From Flavobacterium sp. 140616W15 (lineage in GTDB: Bacteria > Bacteroidota > Bacteroidia > Flavobacteriales > Flavobacteriaceae), in the NCBI RefSeq assembly GCF_003668995.1, contig NZ_CP033068.1, positions 1,984,001 through 2,048,000 on the forward strand: a stretch of DNA of 64,000 bases, in the 5' to 3' direction. The notes under the pieces are model-generated. The model was not told the origin of the DNA and did not search any database. It saw only the letters and a program-made list of their open reading frames with translations. Made by a program: the position numbers and the translations under genes. How positions within the stretch are numbered: position 1 is the first letter of the stretch; every line of letters begins with the position of its first letter. This document shows positions 49,639 to 59,389 of this stretch, piece after piece.

Positions 49639-50795
49639 ATGGCAATACAAGATAAAAAACAAAAAAGTACTTGGCGTAAAATTAATAACTGGCTCCATCT
49701 TTGGCTGGGCTTAACCTCTGGAATTATTGTTTTTGTCATCTGCTTGACTGGCGTAGCCTTTGTTTTTCACGATGAAATAAACAATTTTGTCAATAGAGAA
49801 GCTCGTTTTGTTAAAGTTGAAGATGGTCTAGAAAAGCTTCCTGTAGATTCTATTTTGGAAAGTGTAAAACAGCAATATCCGAAAATAATGCTGATGCAAT
49901 ATACGAGCTATAAAGACTCCACTAAATCTATAAAGATCATGTGTTTTGATCGCTCAGCAACACCACCGTTGCTGGGTTTAGGAAACATTTATGTGAATCC
50001 TTATACAGCTGAGGTATTAAAAATAGATTTTACCTATGGTATCTTTCGCTTTATAGCTGAGATACATGCAAATCTATTATTAGGTAAAGTTGGCGCACAG
50101 ATTGTCCGTATCTCTACCATTATATTTTTGATTGAGTTGATATCAGGATTAATATGGTGGTGGCCAAAGAAATGGAATAAAACGAATGTTAATAAGAGTT
50201 TTAAGGTAAAATGGAATGCTACCTGGAAAAGGTTAAATATTGATCTGCATAATGTATTAGGATTTTATGCTTTACCATTGGGGATTATCCTAACGATAAC
50301 TGGATTGATTTTAACCTATGAACCTGTGAAAAATGTTTTTTTACGGCTTTTAGCGGTACTACTGAGAGAGCCAATTTACAGAAAACATTGCCGAAGGCTG
50401 ATAGCACAAAAGTAGCCATGCCTCTAGCAGATCTTTTGGCTCCTTATGAAAAAGCAGCTGTTCCGCAAATTACTATTGGTATTCCGAATCCAAAATCAGG
50501 GGCTCTTATGATTCGAACCGAGAATGAAACTAGCATGGTAACTTATAGAGGTGATATTACTTACGTGAATATCTATTCGGGTGAAAAATTAGATCTGAAT
50601 TCTCAGTTATTAACCGAGTTAAAGATGGAGAATATGAATTTGTCACTGCATCTAGGGACTTGGTATGGCTTACCTGCCAAAATTTTAACTTTTATAGTTT
50701 GCTTAATCTGTACCAGTCTTCCTATAACAGGTTTTATAATATGGTACAATCGAAAGTTTAAGAAAAAAAGAACCCCAAAAATTATTAATACATAA
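49639..50795 (+). pseudogene. PepSY-domain inner-membrane protein, XusC-like, one frameshift
   Basis: The first frame (49639-50415) has the PepSY-TM pattern: INNWLHLWLGLTSGIIVFVI with TGVAFVFHDEIN, YVNPYTAEVL, a HANLLLG segment and IWWWPKKW, then GFYALPLGIILTITGLILTY. It loses frame in the T7 run 50336-50342. Adding one T gives NVFFTAFSGTTERANLQKTL joined to the second frame (50388-50795), which holds another PepSY-like part (GEKLDLNSQLLTELK) and a last helix. Repaired length is 385 residues, normal for the family. Such proteins are thought to reduce iron or help release it in the periplasm or inner membrane. 7 bases after the DUF4374 gene. Confidence 0.85.
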
Positions 50796-50807
50796 CATTT
50801 AAAATTT

Positions 50808-51497
50808 ATGAAATTATCACAAATCTTATTATTTATTATGGTCGTTTTCGGCCTACAAAATTGCATGGCTCATGCTCTTTGGGTTGAAACTAATGCTCAA
50901 GGGAAAAAAGGAGTTTCACAATTAGTTAAAGTCTATTTTGCTGAAGTTGGTGAAAAATGGGAACCTGTTAATGGCCAGGAATGGGCTATGGTGAAAAACT
51001 TTGAACTGTGGTTACAAAGTCCTAAAGGGGAACTAAGCCGTTTAGAAGTGAATTCGCAACAAGATTATTATCAAGCAACTTTCACTCCTAAGGAAGACGG
51101 AATCTATCAGGTTATTGTAAAAAACACTTCTATTGGTGCGTTAAACTTTCCAAATACGCCACCTTTTATTCCATATTTCTATGCAAAGTCAACTGTTCAG
51201 GTTGGCAATACTAAATCAACGGAAACAAATTATGAATTACCTCTTAATTTTAATTTAACCCAGAAGAAAATCAATCTTTCATTACCTGAATATGCTATAG
51301 GGAAAGCTGAAGTAAAATTATTTACTCCTTCTGGTGAATTAAAGACTTTTAAGAATTTACAAAATGGAGTTTTAGATTTTGATTTTACAGAAAAAGGAAT
51401 CTACCAAATCGAGCTTCAGATTAAAGACGAACGCCCAGGAAAGGATTATGAATTTGCTTTTCATAACTTGACTTCAAATGTATTAGTTTCTAAATAA
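50808..51497 (+). CDS. Periplasmic DUF4198-like protein, last gene of the uptake operon
   Basis: A 229-residue protein with a signal peptide (about 1-22, ending CMAHALW). The mature start HALWVETNAQGKKG and the beta-rich body with EDGIYQVIVKNTS and KGIYQIELQIKDERPGKDYE match DUF4198-type proteins often found near metal-uptake receptors; His in the N-terminal AHALW could bind metal. It follows the PepSY gene by 12 bases. The role in the operon is inferred only from position. Bacteroides Xus, as I recall it, has three genes, so this is an addition. Confidence 0.65.
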   Translation: MKLSQILLFIMVVFGLQNCMAHALWVETNAQGKKGVSQLVKVYFAEVGEKWEPVNGQEWAMVKNFELWLQSPKGELSRLEVNSQQDYYQATFTPKEDGIYQVIVKNTSIGALNFPNTPPFIPYFYAKSTVQVGNTKSTETNYELPLNFNLTQKKINLSLPEYAIGKAEVKLFTPSGELKTFKNLQNGVLDFDFTEKGIYQIELQIKDERPGKDYEFAFHNLTSNVLVSK

Positions 51498-51498
51498 A

Positions 51499-51533
51499 AA
51501 AAATGGCCATCTTACTTAAGATGGCCATTTTTT
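51499..51533. terminator. Bidirectional terminator between convergent genes
   Basis: AAATGGCCATCTTA (51501-51514) pairs perfectly with TAAGATGGCCATTT (51517-51530); A and T runs lie on the two sides. It serves the uptake operon on the plus strand and dsbD on the minus strand. Confidence 0.85.
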
Positions 51534-51539
51534 ATTTTA

Positions 51540-53615
51540 CTACTTTTTAAAAGCAGCTACTCCAGTTTTTAACCAATTTTGGTATTCTTCTGCATCGGGA
51601 GTGTATGCAATCGGATCTAATAAATTATCTCCGTTATGATTTACTAACACATAAAAAGGCTGTGCGTTTGTTTTATATTTTATAGTTTGAAACTCGCTCC
51701 ATTTTTGTCCAACATATTTTATTTTCTTACCTGGTCTTAGTTTAGAATCAATTTCATCACCTGGCGCCAATGGCCTCTTATCATCTACAAACAAAGATAT
51801 AAGGACAACCTCATTATTCAGTATGGATAAAATTTGCTCTTTTGTCCAAACTTGTTGTTCCATTTTTCGGCAGTTTACACAAGCATATCCTGTAAAGTCA
51901 AGTAGGACTGGTTTGTTTACTTTTTTAGCATAAGCCATTCCCAAATCGTAATCATTAAAAGCTAAAATATTATGTGGTGCCATTAAATGTGCTCCTTCTG
52001 GAATTTCTCTAGTTGCACTTGCCTCACTAACTTTACTCGAACCTCCTACTCCATAAGGTGATTCACTATAATTTTGTGGTGGAGGAAAAGCACTAATAAT
52101 GTTTAAAGGAGCTCCCCATAAACCTGGAATCATATAAATGGTAAACATTAATGAAACTAAACCTAAACTCAATCTTCCTACAGAAATATGCGTTACTGGT
52201 GAATCGTGTGGCAATTGTATTTTTCCAAAAAGATAAAAAGCAAGCACACCAAAAATTGCAATCCATATTGCTAAAAACACTTCACGTTCCAGGAAATGCA
52301 ATTGCAATACTAAATCAGCATTTGATAAAAATTTAAATGCTAATGCTAATTCTAAAAAGCCCAATACAACTTTAACGGTGTTTAACCATCCTCCCGATTT
52401 TGGCAATGAATTTAGCCATCCCGGAAATGCTGCAAATAAAGCAAAAGGTATGGCCAAAGCCAGTGAAAATCCTAACATACCGATTATTGGACCAACTTGA
52501 TCTCCTCCTGCTGCTGCTTGAACTAATAATGTTCCAACAATAGGACCTGTACATGAAAAAGATACAATAGCTAGTGCTAATGCCATGAAGAAAATCCCGA
52601 TAAGCCCTCCTTTATCTGCTTTAGTATCTACTTTATTTGCCCACGAATTAGGAAGCATAATTTCAAAAGCTCCCAAAAATGAAACTGCAAAAACCAGTAA
52701 TAACACAAAGAAAATAACATTGAACCATACGTTTGTAGAAAGTGCATTTAAAGCATCTGATCCAAAAATAGCACTAACTAAAGAACCTAAAAGAACATAG
52801 ATGATAACAATCGAAAATCCATAAATAATTGCATTTTTAATCCCTTTAGCTCTATTTTTACTTTGCTTTGTAAAGAAACTTACTGTCATTGGAATCATTG
52901 GAAAAACACAAGGCGTTAACAAAGCTGCAAATCCTGAAAAGAAAGCGATAATAAATATGGCTAATAAACTTCTGTCTGAAGATTTGTCTTTCTTCTTAGC
53001 AATTCCTTTTTCATCCAAAGCTACTTTATTGTCTCCCTTAGAAACTGCATCAACCAAGATTTCTTCTTTTACTATTGAATCAGTTAAAGTTGCATTCGAT
53101 TCTATTGTTGTAACTATAGCAAGTTCTTTTTTATCCTCTTTTAGTTCAACTACCTCAGTAATTTTAGTCTTAGGAATAGAAAAACTTAAATCTACATAAG
53201 TTGGTGGTAAGCAATTGGCATCATCACAAACCATAAACTCTACTTCACCCGTAATTTTAAAAGCATTTTTAGAAAGCACATTGATTCGCTGTTTAAAAAC
53301 AGCTTTACTTTCAAAAAACTTAATCTTCATATTAAATACAGGGTCATTAATAGTACGACCAATCCCTTCTGTTGGTTTACCAATCAATTCAAAGTTGGCA
53401 TTTTTGGTAATGGTAAATGCAGTGGGTACAGGTCCATTTTCTGGCACACTTTGAGAATACAAATGCCATCCATCTGCAATGGTTGCCTCCATTACTAAGT
53501 CATATTTAGTATCAGAAACAAAGACTACCTCTGTAGTCCATTTGACTGGTTTATAAATTTGTGATATCGCATTAACACTTAAAAGAAGTGCTAACAGTGG
53601 TATTATTTTTTTCAT
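51540..53615 (-). CDS. dsbD: Thiol:disulfide interchange protein DsbD
   Basis: Read from MKKIIPLL at 53615 (691 residues); twelve further codons upstream are open but would bury the signal peptide. Order: signal peptide, N-terminal alpha domain (with [15 protein letters not shown]ys pair), a linker, the eight-helix transmembrane region ([20 protein letters not shown] and the second Cys in [13 protein letters not shown]), and a C-terminal thioredoxin domain with [17 protein letters not shown]. It carries electrons from cytoplasmic thioredoxin to the periplasm for cytochrome c maturation and reduction of proteins, possibly feeding the TlpA-like protein nearby. Confidence 0.93.
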   Translation of the reverse strand: MKKIIPLLALLLSVNAISQIYKPVKWTTEVVFVSDTKYDLVMEATIADGWHLYSQSVPENGPVPTAFTITKNANFELIGKPTEGIGRTINDPVFNMKIKFFESKAVFKQRINVLSKNAFKITGEVEFMVCDDANCLPPTYVDLSFSIPKTKITEVVELKEDKKELAIVTTIESNATLTDSIVKEEILVDAVSKGDNKVALDEKGIAKKKDKSSDRSLLAIFIIAFFSGFAALLTPCVFPMIPMTVSFFTKQSKNRAKGIKNAIIYGFSIVIIYVLLGSLVSAIFGSDALNALSTNVWFNVIFFVLLLVFAVSFLGAFEIMLPNSWANKVDTKADKGGLIGIFFMALALAIVSFSCTGPIVGTLLVQAAAGGDQVGPIIGMLGFSLALAIPFALFAAFPGWLNSLPKSGGWLNTVKVVLGFLELALAFKFLSNADLVLQLHFLEREVFLAIWIAIFGVLAFYLFGKIQLPHDSPVTHISVGRLSLGLVSLMFTIYMIPGLWGAPLNIISAFPPPQNYSESPYGVGGSSKVSEASATREIPEGAHLMAPHNILAFNDYDLGMAYAKKVNKPVLLDFTGYACVNCRKMEQQVWTKEQILSILNNEVVLISLFVDDKRPLAPGDEIDSKLRPGKKIKYVGQKWSEFQTIKYKTNAQPFYVLVNHNGDNLLDPIAYTPDAEEYQNWLKTGVAAFKK

Positions 53616-53741
53616 TAGAATAATTTTTATACTATAAATAAATAGGGTCATTCTAATAATGACCCCATAAATAAACTTTCGTTGATTGTTTACTAATTCA
53701 AAAGCTCCAATATAAAAGCCACAACGAAAACCTTTACTTTA

Positions 53742-56549
53742 TTATTTTTTAGGTTTAAATACAAGTTCATAACTTTGGGCATCCTTCATCAGTAAGGCTG
53801 TGAATTTCTGAACATCAATAGGTTTAATTGCTGTAATTATATCCACATTATTTTTTGCATCATTTCTATTATAACCTTCAACAAAGTAGTCGTAAAGTAC
53901 ATTCAGTTCATAACTAGTATATTCTTTTTCTTCCTTTACATCCTTCAAATTGCTAGTTAATGCCTTTTCTAAATCCTCCTTATCAATTTCACCATTTTTA
54001 ATTTTATTGATTTCTTGAAAAACAATCGAAACTAATTTTTCTGCCTTTTCAGGGTCACAATCAAAATAAACATAAAAAGTAGCTTGCTCTTGCGGTCTTT
54101 TAGTTAATGAGCTGTAAACACTAGCTCCATAAGTTCCACCTTCTTGCTCTCTTAAAGTTTCTAATAATTTCATTTCTAAAACATCTTGCAAAACTTTTAT
54201 TAAGTAGGTGTTTTTTAAACTATATTTTACAGGCTTTTTAAAGGCGATACGTACTGTAGCTTTTGGATCTTCCATTGGCAAAAGCACTTCTTTTTTGTTG
54301 TTGTCCTTTAACCATGCAACGGAATTATTTTTCCAGTTTTCTTTATTCTTAGTTGTTGGTAAACTAGCAATATATTTTTCTAATAAAGGCTTAAGTGTTT
54401 CTTTTGGAATATCTCCTGTAATAAAAAATATAAAATCTGCTGGGTTACTAAAACGATCTAAATAAATTGATTTTATTTTTTCTAGAGAAACCTCTTTTAC
54501 AAATTTCTCATCAAACAAACGTTTTTTAGGATTATTGGTTCCGTACAAAGTAGTAGTCAAACTATCTTCCATTTTATAAGCAACATCGCCTTTACGTTGC
54601 ATTAAACTATTCTGTAAATTATTTTTTAGAACCTGAAAACTATTCTCATCAAAACGTGGTTTTACAAATTGTAAATGCATGATTTGAAACATCGTTTCGA
54701 TATCTTTTGTTGTAGAAGTTCCTGATATGTTTTCTTCTAAATCTGTAATACCAACTCTTGAATTTGCATTTTTACCTGCTAAAACTTTTGCCAAATCAGT
54801 TGCGTTATAATCTCCCAGACCTGACATTCGTACTAAGCTACTTACGAAACCAGCTGATGGAAGATCTTCGTCTTTCAACATTGAATTTCCTCCAAAACTT
54901 GCCGCTTCAAATAATACATTGTTTTTTTCGATTGCAGTAAATTTATAGTTAACAACAACTCCATTGCTTAAAACAAAAGTTGTTGCATCAATATCTTTAG
55001 TATGTTTTTCTGAAACAATTTTGCCTGGTTTTATAACAACATCTGAAATCAATGTTTTTCCAACAAACTCATCAGTGTAAGCAGTTAAAGTCGCATCGTT
55101 TTCTACACTCTTTATAATGTTTAATGCATGTTCTTTAGTAAGGTTATTATCTCCTTCAACTCCCGTTACATCTAAAACTCTATTGTTGTCTGTGTATAAT
55201 TTTTTAATAAATTCGTGAAAATCGGTAGTATTTGCTTTCTCAAAAATTGATTTAAAAAGTTCATATTCCTTCGCAACATCAGTCATTGCTTGATTTTCTA
55301 AATAATTTTTGACAATCGTATTTACAATTTCATAATGAGGAATCTGATCTACTTTGCTAATTTTAGTTTGATAATGATTGTCATAAACAGCAATAGTTCT
55401 GTCAATTTCTGCTTGTGTGAAACCAAATTTTACGGCTCTGTTTAACTCTGTTAAAGCAATTTTAAAAGCCTCGTCTTGTTTGTTTGGCTTAGGAGAAATC
55501 ATTAACCCGAACGTATTTTCTGTACGAGCTAAACTCTGATAACTACATGTAGCTGAAAAAAAAGGTGCATCTGGTTTTTGTGCAATTTCTTTTAGTCTTG
55601 AACTTAACATTCCTGATACCATTCGACTAAAAGCTAACTCTTTATAATCGGCAACAGTTTCGTCTTTTAATGATTTAGGCTGATTAATATTAAAAGAAAT
55701 ATTTGATGTTGTTACTTCATTATCGATTCCTAAATTATAAAGCATTTCTTTATTGTCAGGAATATCAATAACCGTTCTCTTAATCGGATTGGCGATTGCA
55801 GGAATAGTTGAAAATAATTTTTGAATTTTTTGCTCTATTTCTGCAACATCAATATCACCTACAATTGCTATTGCTTGTAAGTCTGTTCGATACCAATCGT
55901 GATAAAAATCTCTTAATGCTTTGTATTTAAAATTATCTACAACGCTCATTAGACCAATAGGCATACGATCTGCATATTTGGTATTGTTAAACATAGATGG
56001 TAATGATTTTTTAAAAAGTCTCATATCACCATTTTGTCTGGTTCTCCACTCTTCTTTTATTACGCCACGTTCCGCATCAATTTCTGCATCTGTGAGCAAT
56101 AAACCATCAGCCCAATCATGTAAGATTAAAAGTGAAGTATCTATTAAACCATCTACATTGGTTGGAATATTATCCATGTTATAAACCGTCTCATCAAATG
56201 CTGTATATGCATTGATATCTTTTCCAAAAACAGCACCATGTTTCTGAAGGGTATTTAAAACTCCTTTTCCTGGAAAGTTTTTAGTACCATTAAAAGCCAT
56301 ATGTTCTAAAAAGTGAGCCAATCCTTGTTGATCATCATTCTCTAAAATTGAACCTACATTTTGAATAATATAATAGCTCGCCACATTTTTAATTACATCT
56401 GTTTTGTATATGTAATAAGTCATTCCGTTTTTAAGAACTCCTTTTTTTATTTTAGTATTTACTGGGAGCGGGTCATTTAATTTCACCTCTTGTGCGTTGC
56501 CATTATGGAATGCCAAAAAAAGAGAAAATACAGTTAATAGTTTTTTCAT
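53742..56549 (-). CDS. M16-family zinc metallopeptidase, exported
   Basis: A 935-residue protein with a signal peptide (about 1-19). The inverted zinc motif HxxEH is at residues 79-83 (LAHFLEHMAFNGTKNFPGKG), and the third ligand Glu is in DAERGVIKEEWR about 75 residues on. A second, inactive M16-like half follows (from about 500), with EGGTYGASVY in the C-terminal domain, the substrate-contact R/Y region of the family. Such enzymes digest peptides in a closed chamber. It lies between dsbD (126 bases) and tlpA-like/susD genes on the same strand; a role in using peptides imported by the SusCD pair is possible but inferred. Confidence 0.9.
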   Translation of the reverse strand: MKKLLTVFSLFLAFHNGNAQEVKLNDPLPVNTKIKKGVLKNGMTYYIYKTDVIKNVASYYIIQNVGSILENDDQQGLAHFLEHMAFNGTKNFPGKGVLNTLQKHGAVFGKDINAYTAFDETVYNMDNIPTNVDGLIDTSLLILHDWADGLLLTDAEIDAERGVIKEEWRTRQNGDMRLFKKSLPSMFNNTKYADRMPIGLMSVVDNFKYKALRDFYHDWYRTDLQAIAIVGDIDVAEIEQKIQKLFSTIPAIANPIKRTVIDIPDNKEMLYNLGIDNEVTTSNISFNINQPKSLKDETVADYKELAFSRMVSGMLSSRLKEIAQKPDAPFFSATCSYQSLARTENTFGLMISPKPNKQDEAFKIALTELNRAVKFGFTQAEIDRTIAVYDNHYQTKISKVDQIPHYEIVNTIVKNYLENQAMTDVAKEYELFKSIFEKANTTDFHEFIKKLYTDNNRVLDVTGVEGDNNLTKEHALNIIKSVENDATLTAYTDEFVGKTLISDVVIKPGKIVSEKHTKDIDATTFVLSNGVVVNYKFTAIEKNNVLFEAASFGGNSMLKDEDLPSAGFVSSLVRMSGLGDYNATDLAKVLAGKNANSRVGITDLEENISGTSTTKDIETMFQIMHLQFVKPRFDENSFQVLKNNLQNSLMQRKGDVAYKMEDSLTTTLYGTNNPKKRLFDEKFVKEVSLEKIKSIYLDRFSNPADFIFFITGDIPKETLKPLLEKYIASLPTTKNKENWKNNSVAWLKDNNKKEVLLPMEDPKATVRIAFKKPVKYSLKNTYLIKVLQDVLEMKLLETLREQEGGTYGASVYSSLTKRPQEQATFYVYFDCDPEKAEKLVSIVFQEINKIKNGEIDKEDLEKALTSNLKDVKEEKEYTSYELNVLYDYFVEGYNRNDAKNNVDIITAIKPIDVQKFTALLMKDAQSYELVFKPKK

Positions 56550-56755
56550 GTTTTATTTATAGTAATTTTTGGTGTATTCTTGTCTTTAGTAAAATCTGTT
56601 TCCATTAAAAAAATTGTCTCTGCACTTTTAACAATTTATAATAATCGAAACTTTTATATTTTTATAAGGAATGATTTTATGCATTACTTATTTTTTAAAA
56701 GAGTCAATAGTAATCACTACCCTATTTAAAGATGAATTTAAAAGAGTAAATGAAA

Positions 56756-56791
56756 ATTAAACGACTGTAATTTTAGTTACAATCGTTTAAT
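56756..56791 (-). terminator. Hairpin after the TlpA-like gene
   Basis: ATTAAACGACTGTAA (56756-56770) pairs with 56777-56791 with one wobble around TTTTAG. It lies 34 bases beyond the TlpA-like stop on the minus strand. No long T run, so terminator strength is uncertain. Confidence 0.55.
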
Positions 56792-56824
56792 TAATAGAAA
56801 ATAAAATATGAACTTCTAATTAAA

Positions 56825-57856
56825 TTAAATATCTAGTGTATTTAATAATTGAGTAAGTTCAGGTTCTGAAGGTCTAGGAGCATCTGAACTAATTATTTTA
56901 CCTTCCCTGTCTAATACAATAAAGCGTGGTATTCCCTGTATATAGTATGAAGTTATAAATGTAGATTTAATCTCTTTGTCTGCCAAAAGCTGAATACCAG
57001 TTAATCCTTGGGCTTTTATCATGTCTCTCCACTTTTTTTCATCAGCTAAGCGGTCAACAGAAATACTTACAAATTTTATATTTTTGCCATGAAATTCTTT
57101 CTCTACTTTTGCTAAATAAGGCATTTCATATTTGCATGGTCCACACCAAGTTGCCCAAACATCTATAAAAACATAGCTTCCTTTAAAATCTGAAAGTGAA
57201 GATTTTCCTCCTTTATAATTAATATAATTTGTAAAAACTGGAGATGGCATTCCTACTCCTAATTCACTGTTATTAATTTGTTGTTTTGTGTATTCTGATG
57301 CTAAACTAGTATTAAACTCTTCTAGTTTTTTTAGTTGAGATGCGGTAAAATTTGGATCTAAAACCGATTTCTTTTTATCTAATTCAACTTTAAAATTATC
57401 TGAAAATTGCTTCATTTTCTCATCGAATATCTTTTTCTCAACGTTTAAAAACTCTAGATAATCTGCTCCAAATAAACCGCCTTCTAACTTGGCTTTAAGT
57501 CCTAGAAAAGAATTCTCTTCTTCTCCTTTTCCTTTAATTGTGATACTCTTAGAAACATTTTTTGCATCAAAATTAATTTCTAAATCCATATCCTTAGTAA
57601 GATACAATGCAATGAATTTATCATAGAATCCATTAAAATAAGTTGCCTTTTCTAATTTAATAGTGTCTCTATAAGTTCCGTCTGCTTCTACTTTGATTGT
57701 AAACGATTTTGAACTAACTGGATCAAAAAGTCTAAATCCTAATCCTTCTATTGGATTTGTTATTTTTCCATGTAATATCACATAATCCTTTGTTGGATCT
57801 GCTTTCTGAAAAGAAAACAATACAATTAGTATTGCTATAAATGATAGTTTTTTCAT
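56825..57856 (-). CDS. TlpA-family thioredoxin-like protein with N-terminal DUF4369-like domain
   Basis: A 343-residue protein with a signal peptide (about 1-20). Residues about 25-120 form a beta domain of DUF4369 type (VILHGKITNPIEGLGFRLFD), then a charged helical region, then a TlpA/ResA-type thioredoxin domain from about 205 with the active site WCGPC (Trp237, Cys238, Cys241) and cis-Pro in IQGIPRFIVLDREG. It reduces disulfides in periplasmic proteins; DsbD is the likely electron donor. It follows the SusD gene by about 104 bases on the same strand, a common Bacteroidota arrangement. Confidence 0.9.
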   Translation of the reverse strand: MKKLSFIAILIVLFSFQKADPTKDYVILHGKITNPIEGLGFRLFDPVSSKSFTIKVEADGTYRDTIKLEKATYFNGFYDKFIALYLTKDMDLEINFDAKNVSKSITIKGKGEEENSFLGLKAKLEGGLFGADYLEFLNVEKKIFDEKMKQFSDNFKVELDKKKSVLDPNFTASQLKKLEEFNTSLASEYTKQQINNSELGVGMPSPVFTNYINYKGGKSSLSDFKGSYVFIDVWATWCGPCKYEMPYLAKVEKEFHGKNIKFVSISVDRLADEKKWRDMIKAQGLTGIQLLADKEIKSTFITSYYIQGIPRFIVLDREGKIISSDAPRPSEPELTQLLNTLDI

Positions 57857-57884
57857 TTTTTCAATTTTAAATTATTGGTTAAAA

Positions 57885-57941
57885 GAGAAGTGTGTACAAT
57901 CTGTCAGAATCATTTTATCCCCAATTATTTACACACTTCTC
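57885..57941. repeat. Long-stem hairpin between SusD and TlpA-like genes
   Basis: GAGAAGTGTGTA (57885-57896) pairs perfectly, 12 bases, with TACACACTTCTC (57930-57941) across a 33-base gap. It occupies the spacer in the middle of a likely transcript and could reduce read-through from susCD to the downstream genes. Confidence 0.6.
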
Positions 57942-57960
57942 ATTTTAAAATCACTGTGGC

Positions 57961-59379
57961 TTAATAGCCTTTATTCTGAATAAGTGTTTTGTTTCCTATA
58001 AGTGCATCAAGAGGTATTGGCAATACAAACTGATTTACTGATATTAAGCTTGGCTTAACTGATGAAGCAATAAGGTCTCCTTGTGTATGATAACGTACGA
58101 TATCAAACCAACTTTCTCCATTTTCAAAGAACAACTCTAATAATTTTTCTTGACGTATGTCATTTATCAAAGTTGCTTTATCAGAAAGATCTTTTTCTGT
58201 TACACCTGCACGGTTTCTGATCTCGTTTAAGTTTTGTAGTGCAATTGATAGATCTCCGCCTTGTTTACGAGCTTCTGCTTCTGCTTTTATTAGATATATT
58301 TCGGCTAAACGCAAGTGATACAAAGTATTACCTTGTGACGTCAATATATTCAAAAATGGATATTTACCATTGCTATTTGCTCCTTTTGTATTGGTAGCAT
58401 AGGCAAACTTAAAACGTGGATCGTAACCCGATCCGTTTCCTGTTAATGATCCATCAGTTGGGGTTCCAACTTGTTCATCTGCAAGAGTTGCTAATATTTG
58501 ACTGTAAGTAGTTCTTGAAACTAAATCCATATTGGTTTTACCTTCATTATCACGTCCAGTATGTGGAGCAAAAATTACTTCTGAAGAATTAAAACTTTTC
58601 TTAAAAATACCATCATATTGCGTTTCTAAGACGTATCCTTCATCATTATTAAGTACTTCATCTGCTAAATCTGAAGCTTCAGAAAATTTTCTTTCATATA
58701 AATATACCTTAGCAAGTAACGCCTTTGCAGCTAAACTTCCTGAGTAGAAATGATCAATATAAACAGGCCCGTTTACTGATGCGTATAATAAATCTTCTTC
58801 GATCTGATTGTACACTTCTGAGACTGTGTTTCTTGGATTTGCATCTAATTTATCTGAAAATTCAACTCTTAAAACCACTCCATAAGTAGAGTTCAAATCA
58901 TAAAACTCTCCAAAATATCGCAGTAAGTTAAAATGTGCGAATGCTCTTTGAAACTTAGCCTCCGAAATTATTTCGGCCTTTCTAGTCTCCGAGATTCCAA
59001 TAGCTTTTCCTGCATTTAATTCCTGAATTAAAAAATTGGCTAAATTGATAATCTTGTATTGCCCATTATATAATTTAGACAAAAAGCCGTTATTGACAGG
59101 GACATCATTTATATTAAATCCCTTATCACCACTCAAACCACCTTTAATTATTCCTTCATTGCCATAAGCTGCTAAATGCAATGGAAAAAAACTAACATCA
59201 AACGTTTTTCCTAAACTATAAACACCATTAAGAACTAGTTGTGCCGAAGCCTCATCTCGTACTGTATTTTCTACTGTTAGTTTATTAATTGGTTTAATAT
59301 CATCAATATCACAACTACTGATCGTAATTGCTAGCGTAAAGAATAAAATCTTAATACTATTTTTTATAATTAGTTTCAT
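57961..59379 (-). CDS. SusD/RagB-family nutrient-binding lipoprotein
   Basis: Read from MKLIIKNS at 59379 (472 residues), which leaves 10 bases after the SusC stop; a longer start at 59409 would overlap susC. Lipoprotein signal ends ISSC. SusD features: VRDEASAQLVLNGVYSLGKT, the helical TPR-like core with FQRAFAHFNLLRYFGEFYDL, AAKALLAKVYLYERKFSEAS, the C-terminal LRLAEIYLIKAEAEARKQGG and QEKLLELFFENGESWFDIVRY. It caps the SusC pore and binds the ligand at the surface. The neighbouring M16 protease and TlpA suggest peptides rather than glycans, but there is no direct evidence. Confidence 0.92.
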   Translation of the reverse strand: MKLIIKNSIKILFFTLAITISSCDIDDIKPINKLTVENTVRDEASAQLVLNGVYSLGKTFDVSFFPLHLAAYGNEGIIKGGLSGDKGFNINDVPVNNGFLSKLYNGQYKIINLANFLIQELNAGKAIGISETRKAEIISEAKFQRAFAHFNLLRYFGEFYDLNSTYGVVLRVEFSDKLDANPRNTVSEVYNQIEEDLLYASVNGPVYIDHFYSGSLAAKALLAKVYLYERKFSEASDLADEVLNNDEGYVLETQYDGIFKKSFNSSEVIFAPHTGRDNEGKTNMDLVSRTTYSQILATLADEQVGTPTDGSLTGNGSGYDPRFKFAYATNTKGANSNGKYPFLNILTSQGNTLYHLRLAEIYLIKAEAEARKQGGDLSIALQNLNEIRNRAGVTEKDLSDKATLINDIRQEKLLELFFENGESWFDIVRYHTQGDLIASSVKPSLISVNQFVLPIPLDALIGNKTLIQNKGY

Positions 59380-59389
59380 CTGTTTTAAA

